Assembly (NCBI RefSeq): GCF_900452865.1
Contig: NZ_UGOZ01000001.1
Span: 3,064,670-3,128,669 of the forward strand
Direction of reading: 5' to 3'
Source of the DNA: Legionella taurinensis
Lineage (GTDB): Bacteria; Pseudomonadota; Gammaproteobacteria; Legionellales; Legionellaceae
Length of the DNA: 64,000 nucleotides
Below the pieces are notes generated by a model, which was not told where the DNA came from, made no database searches, and was given only the letters and a program-made list of their open reading frames with translations. The position numbers and the translations under genes are program-made. This document shows positions 58,311-64,000 of this stretch, piece by piece. Positions within the stretch are counted from its first letter, which is position 1; each line of letters starts with the position of its first letter.

Positions 58311-59570
58311 ATAATCAGGTGTGTTACCACTGCCCTTGAGCGTGTCGGATTTTATTGATGTTGTTGCAAAAAAGCCTGTCAATCTCGTCGTTTGGGAAGC
58401 CTGTGTTTTTTTCATTATCTTAATTTCTTCCTTCAGACTCTCAATTTTACTTTGACTCTCGCTGATGGATTTACTGATAACGACCAGACTGGTGTAACCA
58501 GGCAACAAGCTCTCCTCGTCCGCTAAAAAAGGCAATAAGGCCGCAGTAATGGTTGGCTCATCCGGGGGCTCTGTCTCAAAATACCCAAGGGCTGAGACTT
58601 CCTCGCTGGCGGATTTCATTTGTGCCTGAACAGTCCGTAATGTTGCCTTGAATTCATCAAGGTTTTTTTCCTGAACTTTGAGCAAATCCTTTAAAGTCTC
58701 TTTTTTATCATGCAGCATTTCAACGGATTTGTCCCTGACGATAAAACGCTCAATGACCCGTAAATCTCTCGTATACCCTTTATTCGCAGTATTAAGGAGC
58801 AGGGTGCTCTCCTCATCATCCGGCAAATCAAGATACCAGTGACTATCTGAAGTGCCCTTACTGGTTATTTCAACTCCTTTTTCATTGAATAGCAGCGTAC
58901 TGGATGCGAACAACGTCTGAGAAAGGAACTCAAGGAACTCTCGATCAACCCATGCTTTCTGCGAGCCAGGGCCATAATGGTAGATAACGACTTCGGCTGC
59001 CATTTTGTCCAATTCGTCGTCTTTCAGACTTTGGCAGACTTCGAGGGTTGCTTTAAAGCGAATTTCCCCAGCCTCTTCAACCTCAACGGCACCATACCCT
59101 GCGATTTCGCTCATACGATCAAAGACACGATGTTCCAATTTTTTAAAAGATGGCAGTGTATTCCAATCGCCATGATTAACACTCCAGGCACCTTCCTGAA
59201 TAACCCTTGTAAAGTAGTCTCGACCCCAGGAACTGTGCATCAGGGCATTACGCAAGGCGTTGCTGAAATCATTCAATAATTCATTATAACTAATCCTGTC
59301 CCAGTCTTTCGATGCCATGGAATCGAGCATTTTTCTCAATGTATTCACATTCTCATTCGATGAGAAGATATTCGTATCCATGGACTGAAGGATATCCGAC
59401 AGGACCAGGCTTTCATTCAGTGTTTTTTCAAGGCTGTCTTCATTCTGAGACGCCAAGACAAGATAGAGTATGCCGGTAAAAAAGGCATAGTAACCACAAT
59501 CGCCGGCATTAAAAGGCGGTTCCAGTTTAATCCGTTTAACTTGGGATTTGGCTTCGGATTTTTGCTGCAT
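58305..59570 (-). CDS. OTU-like cysteine protease, effector candidate
   Basis: 421 residues. Catalytic-type motif FNAGDCGYYAFF has Asp 24 and Cys 25, and SDSHWYLDLPDDE has His 244; the spacing and the G-D-C-G/H-W pair resemble OTU deubiquitinases. About 130 residues of coiled coil follow (KKETLKDLLKVQEKNLDEFKATLRTVQAQMKS and SKSISESQSKIESLKEEIKIMKKTQ). Legionella secretes several divergent OTU deubiquitinases (Lot proteins). No signal peptide. It is the intact tail-to-tail paralogue of the gene at 57376; stop codons overlap by 6 bases. Function is inferred from motifs. Confidence 0.65.
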   Translation of the reverse strand: MQQKSEAKSQVKRIKLEPPFNAGDCGYYAFFTGILYLVLASQNEDSLEKTLNESLVLSDILQSMDTNIFSSNENVNTLRKMLDSMASKDWDRISYNELLNDFSNALRNALMHSSWGRDYFTRVIQEGAWSVNHGDWNTLPSFKKLEHRVFDRMSEIAGYGAVEVEEAGEIRFKATLEVCQSLKDDELDKMAAEVVIYHYGPGSQKAWVDREFLEFLSQTLFASSTLLFNEKGVEITSKGTSDSHWYLDLPDDEESTLLLNTANKGYTRDLRVIERFIVRDKSVEMLHDKKETLKDLLKVQEKNLDEFKATLRTVQAQMKSASEEVSALGYFETEPPDEPTITAALLPFLADEESLLPGYTSLVVISKSISESQSKIESLKEEIKIMKKTQASQTTRLTGFFATTSIKSDTLKGSGNTPDYS

Positions 59571-59632
59571 GGTGAATGTCTTAAATTACAACGTATGTGT
59601 AATTAATATACACCATGAATATTAAAGGAAGC

Positions 59633-60973
59633 TTATTTGCCTATACAGAAGCTTGAGAAAATTTTCCCCAGCAAATCATCCGTCGTGAACTCGCCGGTAA
59701 TTTCATTTAAGGATTGATGAGCCAGGCGCAGATCATCTGCCAGTAATTCACCGGCTTTTGCTTGCTGCAATTGCAACTGGCCATTGAGTAATAATTCTTC
59801 TGCCTGTTTAAGCGCGGCCAAATGACGCCGCCTCGCAATAAACTGGCCCTCCGTGGGTTGGTAACCGACCACGTCTTTGATTTTAGTTTTCAAGAAGTCA
59901 ATTCCAATTCCTGATTTGGCTGATAAATAAATGTCATTGCCCTGTTGAGACGGTTTACGATTGGCTTTATCGATTTTATTGAATACTTTGATGATAGGCA
60001 CATTCGGAGGAAGTTGTTTCTGGATGGCCTGACTGAGCTCAGTCACCTGATGATTATCCTGAATATCGATCACCATCAGCACACAATCAGCCCGACTGAC
60101 TTCCTGCCAGGCGCGCTTGATGCCTTCTTTCTCAACCACGTCCTCGCTTTCCCTCAAACCGGCTGTGTCAATGAGGTGCATGGGCAGGTCATCAAGGAGA
60201 ATGTGTTCGCGCATGACATCCCGGGTAGTCCCGGCAATGTCAGTAACGATAGCGACTTCACGACCGGCCAGCGCATTGATTAAAGTCGATTTACCGGCAT
60301 TGGGCTTTCCAGCAATGACAACGCCCAAACCTTCACGAAGCAGAGTGCCCTGTGCGGCCATAGCGCCAATGGCCTGTACATCCGTCAATAAATCGGAGAG
60401 CATACCCGCAATTTTACCGTCACCAAGAAAATCAATTTCTTCCTCCGGGAAATCAATGGCGGCCTCTACGTACATGCGCAGGTAAATCAGTTTGTCATTC
60501 AAGGCATGGATTTTTTTTGAGAAATCCCCCTGAAGAGAGCGGACTGCAAGACGAGCCGCGGTTTCAGAGCTGGCATTAATTAAATCAGCAATGGCCTCAG
60601 CCTGCGTTAAGTCCATTTTATCATTCAGGAATGCCCGCTCGGAAAATTCACCGGGCCGCGCCAGGCGGGCGCCCAGCTCCACACAACGCTTCATCAGTAG
60701 ATCCAAAACCACCGGTGAGCCGTGGGCATGAAGTTCAACCACGTCTTCACCGGTGAATGAATGCGGTGCCTTGAAGAAAAGAGCAAGACCGCTGTCAATC
60801 GCTTCGCTTAAAGGATTAAAAAAAGAAGTATACGTTGCCAAACGGGGCTTTAACTGCTTTTTATGAGTCAAATGCAGGGCAATGGCGTAAGCTGCAGGAC
60901 CAGAAAGGCGGATAATGCCTACTCCGCCGCGACCGGGCGGAGTGGCGATGGCAACGATGGTTTCTTCCTGCAT
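59633..60973 (-). CDS. mnmE: tRNA uridine-5-carboxymethylaminomethyl synthesis GTPase
   Basis: 446 residues. With MnmG it modifies wobble uridine-34 of tRNA. N-terminal folate-binding domain ([20 protein letters not shown]), then G domain with P-loop GKPNAGKST at 222-230, switch [18 protein letters not shown] and NKID. The C-terminus FCIGK holds the essential Cys. It starts 2 bases after the yidC stop, in the classic cluster. Legionella calls this gene trmE. Confidence 0.97.
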   Translation of the reverse strand: MQEETIVAIATPPGRGGVGIIRLSGPAAYAIALHLTHKKQLKPRLATYTSFFNPLSEAIDSGLALFFKAPHSFTGEDVVELHAHGSPVVLDLLMKRCVELGARLARPGEFSERAFLNDKMDLTQAEAIADLINASSETAARLAVRSLQGDFSKKIHALNDKLIYLRMYVEAAIDFPEEEIDFLGDGKIAGMLSDLLTDVQAIGAMAAQGTLLREGLGVVIAGKPNAGKSTLINALAGREVAIVTDIAGTTRDVMREHILLDDLPMHLIDTAGLRESEDVVEKEGIKRAWQEVSRADCVLMVIDIQDNHQVTELSQAIQKQLPPNVPIIKVFNKIDKANRKPSQQGNDIYLSAKSGIGIDFLKTKIKDVVGYQPTEGQFIARRRHLAALKQAEELLLNGQLQLQQAKAGELLADDLRLAHQSLNEITGEFTTDDLLGKIFSSFCIGK

Positions 60974-60975
60974 GG

Positions 60976-62661
60976 CTATTTGGCGGTTGCAAGCTTTTTG
61001 GGGTTGGGCTTGTCATCGCTGTATTTACGGGTGATATGCCACTGTTGCAGGATAGACAGGGTGTTATTCACAATCCAGTAAAGAACCAGACCAGCTGGGA
61101 AATTCCAGAACAATACCGTGAACAATACCGGTAAAAACATCATGATTTTCGCCTGCATCGGATCAGGCGGTGCAGGATTCAACCGTTGTTGAATCAGCAT
61201 GGTTCCCCCCATGATAATGGGAAGAATATGATAGGGATCAGCTGCAGCCAGATCATTGATCCACAGAATAAAAGGAGCCTGTCTTAATTCGACACTTTCC
61301 AATAATACCCAGTAAAGAGCAATGAAGACAGGAATCTGCACCAGGATAGGTAAACACCCGCCCAGGGGGTTTACTTTTTCCTGACGATAAAGCTCCATCG
61401 TCGCCTGGCTCATTTTGGCTTTGTCATCGCCATAACGCTCACGCAAAGCTTGAAGTTTAGGCTGTAACTGCCGCATTCCCGCCATAGAGCGGTAACTGCT
61501 GGCGGATAACCGATAGAACGCCAGTTTTATCAACAAGGTAACCAGAACAATAGACCATCCCCAGTTACCCACAACGCCGTGGATGGCTTTCATCACCGCA
61601 AACAAGGCAGAAGACAGGAACCATAACCAGCCATAGTCCACGGTCAAATCGAGGCCGGGAGCAATGGTCTGCAACACGTGCGTAATTTCAGGACCGACAT
61701 ACAATTTCGCGCCAACGGTTTTACTGTCACCTGGTTTCACGGTAATGGGTGAACTGACCACACCAATGGTGTAATTATTGTCTGCGGAACGGGTGTAAAT
61801 GACATTTTTGCTTGAAGCATCAGGAACCCAGGCGCTTAGGAAGTAATGTTGCTGCATGGCAACCCAACCACCGGTACTGTCCGTGTTCAGATTGGATTTG
61901 GCCATGTCTTTGAATGGCACTTTCTGGTAATTATGTTGACCGGGTACCGAATAAGAAGCCCCCACATAAGAACCGACATGAAAAATGCTGGATTGATCTT
62001 CTCTGGGAGAATCCCGCAGTAATTGCGCATTCAGATATCCTTGCCAATCGTCGCTGCCCTTATTGGCAATTTGATAATTGACCTGGATAAGGTAACTGCC
62101 GCGAGTGAATTCAAATGTCTTTTTCACCTCGAGGCCACTGGCACTTTTGCCTTCTAATACGACAGTGAGAGTCTTTTGGTTGTTATCCAGCTGATAGGTT
62201 TTCTCCTGACTGCTGAAATTCAGATCGATCGGCATCACACCCTTGGTTGAACTGACAAGCAGATTGCTATTGGCAACGTAACGCTCATCCGGATTATTGT
62301 TCAGTAAGGTGATGGGATTGTCTTTTTCTTCAACACTGACGGGGTAATCCAGCAGGCGGGCATTAACAATATCGCCATGTTCCGTATCAATCTGGATGTC
62401 GAGGACGTCTGTTTTTACGGTCACATCACCGGCATCCGTTTTTTTATCGAATGAATCCGGTGTGATGGTTTTTTCATTCTGGCTTTGATTTTCAGAGGAT
62501 GAACCAGTCGCCACATCCGGAAGCAGCTGATTTTCTTTGGACAGTTCTTTGGTTTGCGGCTGTGCTGCCGGAATCGCAGGGTAATCCTGATGCCAACTCG
62601 TCCACAACGAGTAGACAATCAGAGCCAGTGCAGCATATAAAATAACTCGTCTTGTATCCAT
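60976..62661 (-). CDS. yidC: Membrane protein insertase
   Basis: 561 residues. N-terminal membrane anchor ([15 protein letters not shown]), a large periplasmic beta-sandwich domain (about 70-340) and the C-terminal YidC/Oxa1 core with [47 protein letters not shown] and [13 protein letters not shown]. It inserts inner-membrane proteins alone or with SecYEG. ATG 62661 overlaps the yidD stop by one base. Confidence 0.97.
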   Translation of the reverse strand: MDTRRVILYAALALIVYSLWTSWHQDYPAIPAAQPQTKELSKENQLLPDVATGSSSENQSQNEKTITPDSFDKKTDAGDVTVKTDVLDIQIDTEHGDIVNARLLDYPVSVEEKDNPITLLNNNPDERYVANSNLLVSSTKGVMPIDLNFSSQEKTYQLDNNQKTLTVVLEGKSASGLEVKKTFEFTRGSYLIQVNYQIANKGSDDWQGYLNAQLLRDSPREDQSSIFHVGSYVGASYSVPGQHNYQKVPFKDMAKSNLNTDSTGGWVAMQQHYFLSAWVPDASSKNVIYTRSADNNYTIGVVSSPITVKPGDSKTVGAKLYVGPEITHVLQTIAPGLDLTVDYGWLWFLSSALFAVMKAIHGVVGNWGWSIVLVTLLIKLAFYRLSASSYRSMAGMRQLQPKLQALRERYGDDKAKMSQATMELYRQEKVNPLGGCLPILVQIPVFIALYWVLLESVELRQAPFILWINDLAAADPYHILPIIMGGTMLIQQRLNPAPPDPMQAKIMMFLPVLFTVLFWNFPAGLVLYWIVNNTLSILQQWHITRKYSDDKPNPKKLATAK

Positions 62662-62909
62662 TAATGTTTCTCTTCGTTAGGTAATACCGGATCGTAGCCG
62701 CCATCACACCAGGGATGGCACCGCATTAGACGGCAACAGGCTAATTTCATGCCTTTAAGTACGCCGAAGCGGCGGATAGCCGTCAGGGCGTATTGTGAAC
62801 AACTTGGATAAAATCGGCAGCTGGGTTTCATAACAGGGCGGATGAATAACTGATACATAATAATCGGTAAAGCAACTAATTGCCGTAAAATGCGATTAAT
62901 TTGTTCCAT
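62661..62909 (-). CDS. yidD: Membrane protein insertion efficiency factor
   Basis: 82 residues with the UPF0161 core: [32 protein letters not shown] and [13 protein letters not shown]. It assists YidC-dependent insertion. ATG 62909 lies inside the rnpA 3' end (34-base overlap), the usual arrangement. Confidence 0.95.
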   Translation of the reverse strand: MEQINRILRQLVALPIIMYQLFIRPVMKPSCRFYPSCSQYALTAIRRFGVLKGMKLACCRLMRCHPWCDGGYDPVLPNEEKH

Positions 62910-63220
62910 GTTAAACCTAGCTTGGTTGCAATGACTTTATTTTCTACTTTGGCCACCCCATGTCTGGCGAGAAAGATAATATCTACTGCTGGCAATGGAT
63001 GGGTGCGGAAACTTTCACGGAGTAAACGCTTCAGGCGATTTCTCTGATGCGCTTTAGGCACCATTTTTTTTGACAAAGCTAACCCCAGACGAGCATACCC
63101 CAGAGTATTTGCTTTATGTAATATCACAAATTCTGAGGTTACTGTTTTATGGGGTTGATTAAATACAACATCGAAGTCTGTTTTTTTCAACAATCGACGT
63201 TTCTTGTCAAAACAATACAC
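62876..63220 (-). CDS. rnpA: Ribonuclease P protein component
   Basis: 114 residues; protein part of RNase P, which trims tRNA 5' ends. RNP signature [29 protein letters not shown] is present. The start is GTG 63220, touching the rpmH stop (TAAGTG), so translation is probably coupled. A small shift in start is possible. Confidence 0.92.
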   Translation of the reverse strand: MYCFDKKRRLLKKTDFDVVFNQPHKTVTSEFVILHKANTLGYARLGLALSKKMVPKAHQRNRLKRLLRESFRTHPLPAVDIIFLARHGVAKVENKVIATKLGLTWNKLIAFYGN

Positions 63221-63355
63221 TTAGGCAGATAAACGTTTACGTCCTTTGGCTCTGCGTCGCTTTAAAACCAGACGACCACCACGGGTTGCCATACGTTGAC
63301 GAAAACCATGATCGCGTTTGCGTTTTAGATTACTGGGTTGAAAGGTGCGTTTCAT
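63221..63355 (-). CDS. rpmH: 50S ribosomal protein L34
   Basis: 44 residues from ATG 63355: [19 protein letters not shown], then [25 protein letters not shown]. The sequence is standard L34. First gene of the rpmH-rnpA-yidD-yidC-mnmE cluster transcribed away from the origin. Confidence 0.98.
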   Translation of the reverse strand: MKRTFQPSNLKRKRDHGFRQRMATRGGRLVLKRRRAKGRKRLSA

Positions 63356-63393
63356 GATGAACCTGTTTAAAAATTAAATTTTGAGGCTGGGAA

Positions 63394-63422
63394 TGATAGA
63401 AAACTTTACATCTTCTGTCAAA
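63394..63422 (-). promoter_or_regulatory. Sigma-70 promoter of rpmH
   Basis: On the minus strand -35 TTGACA (63417-63422), 17-base spacer and -10 TATCAT (63394-63399), 38 bases before the rpmH start. Confidence 0.75.
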
Positions 63423-63789
63423 CCATCTGTGACAAAGGTTGAGAAAGAAACCTGTTATTCATGCCGCCAATTAACATAAAAAATTAAGATCTTAAAATTT
63501 TGTTTTTTTTATTAGTAAGCCAATTTCTGTTAATAATAATTTTTTTACCCTATAAATCATTAGGTTACATGCTATTTTATGTTGTTGATAATACGGCTGT
63601 TAGCGCTCGAATATCTTCTTGATAGCTTCAGGGTTTTTCTTTTTTGTCTATTTATACTCCTTTTATCCACGTCGTTTTTATAAGGTTATCCTCCTCTTGT
63701 TCCTTAATCTTTTGAGGTGTACGAGAGAATTGTCGGTACTAACGAATCGTTTAAAGCGTCTCTTGGCCTAATGAATATTTCCAGAATCC

Positions 63790-63798
63790 TGTGGATAA
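63790..63798 (-). promoter_or_regulatory. DnaA box (perfect)
   Basis: Minus strand TTATCCACA, the consensus DnaA-binding 9-mer, 26 bases upstream of a perfect TATAAT (63824-63829). Suggests DnaA-controlled transcription of dnaA. Confidence 0.75.
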
Positions 63799-63901
63799 CT
63801 CTGTTCTTTTGTGTTTTGGAGGGTATAATGATTTCTCATGTGTCTATGACATTCCTTCATTCATTGCGGTGAATTATCCTTTATTGTTTAAGCAGCAGGC
63901 A

Positions 63902-63930
63902 TTTACTCGCCTGGACTTGCTCGTTATAAA
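63902..63930 (+). promoter_or_regulatory. Candidate dnaA promoter
   Basis: -35-like TTTACT (63902-63907), 17-base spacer and -10 TATAAA (63925-63930). A second -10, TATAAT, is at 63824-63829 but has a weak -35. Confidence 0.45.
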
Positions 63931-64000
63931 TGATAGTGGCACTATTTAAATCCGGGTTGCCTTTCTTTCAGTGCGACCTTTGTAGGTAAGGGGAGTTTTT

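Larger units (their letters stand above)
63356..64000. other. Likely chromosomal origin region (oriC) between rpmH and dnaA
   Basis: 645 bases with no gene. It contains DnaA-box-type 9-mers: TGTGGATAA (63790-63798, perfect consensus on the minus strand), TTATCCACG (63663-63671, one mismatch) and TGTTGATAA (63583-63591, one mismatch). A highly AT-rich block lies at about 63475-63560, suited to duplex opening. The rpmH neighbourhood is next to dnaA in most Proteobacteria and Legionella, and GGTAAGGGGAG at 63984-63994 looks like a ribosome site for a start just past the window. oriC function is inferred. Confidence 0.75.

Overview
The window looks like chromosomal DNA from a member of the Legionellaceae (Gammaproteobacteria). 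The evidence is a Legionella-type outer membrane protein, an astacin protease of LegP type, several large eukaryotic-like or unrecognised proteins of the kind secreted by the Dot/Icm system, and a right-hand end that runs mnmE-yidC-yidD-rnpA-rpmH into a DnaA-box region. The last 650 bases are probably oriC, with dnaA starting just past base 64000. By eye the core is richer in G+C than L. pneumophila, while one stretch (about 9.6-18.5 kb) is clearly AT-rich. No base composition was computed.

Layout. 1-9.35 kb: a partial amino-acid permease, an outer membrane protein, lipid A genes (lpxA-lpxD, convergent lpxB, two LpxL-type acyltransferases), fumC and a glycerophosphodiesterase. 9.5-18.47 kb: an integrated element in the 3' end of tRNA-Leu(CAG), bounded by a 28-base direct repeat (9566-9593 and 18444-18471). 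It carries a P4-type integrase, an AlpA-like regulator, a DUF3631 helicase-like protein, a Sf6-type small terminase subunit, an intact IS3-family (IS407-like) insertion, a possible HEPN protein with a membrane-anchored partner, and an AbiEi/AbiEii system on the opposite strand. The order int-alpA-replication-terS-accessory matches phage-inducible chromosomal islands, so this is best read as a phage satellite with an anti-phage cargo. 18.8-33.3 kb: psd, three large proteins of effector type (one with PI-kinase/HipA-like motifs), an MFS transporter, an M4 metalloprotease and a membrane-bound spermidine-synthase-like protein. 33.4-39.3 kb: parC with a hotdog thioesterase, mazG-like, a Wip-type PPP phosphatase and thpR. 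39.3-46.4 kb: the complete atpIBEFHAGDC operon with a clear promoter and terminator. 46.5-51.7 kb: the conserved rsmI / lpoA-yraN-diaA-dolP neighbourhood, with dolP duplicated. 51.8-59.6 kb: alkane monooxygenase-like gene, legP-like astacin, membrane proteins, an arsR-nemA pair with palindromic operators, and a tail-to-tail pair of OTU-like cysteine protease genes, one of them frameshifted. 59.6-64 kb: mnmE-yidC-yidD-rnpA-rpmH and the origin region.

The most interesting items are the satellite-like element with its untested defence genes, the paired OTU-like genes with a one-base shift in a T7 tract, and the two kinase/phosphatase-type effector candidates.
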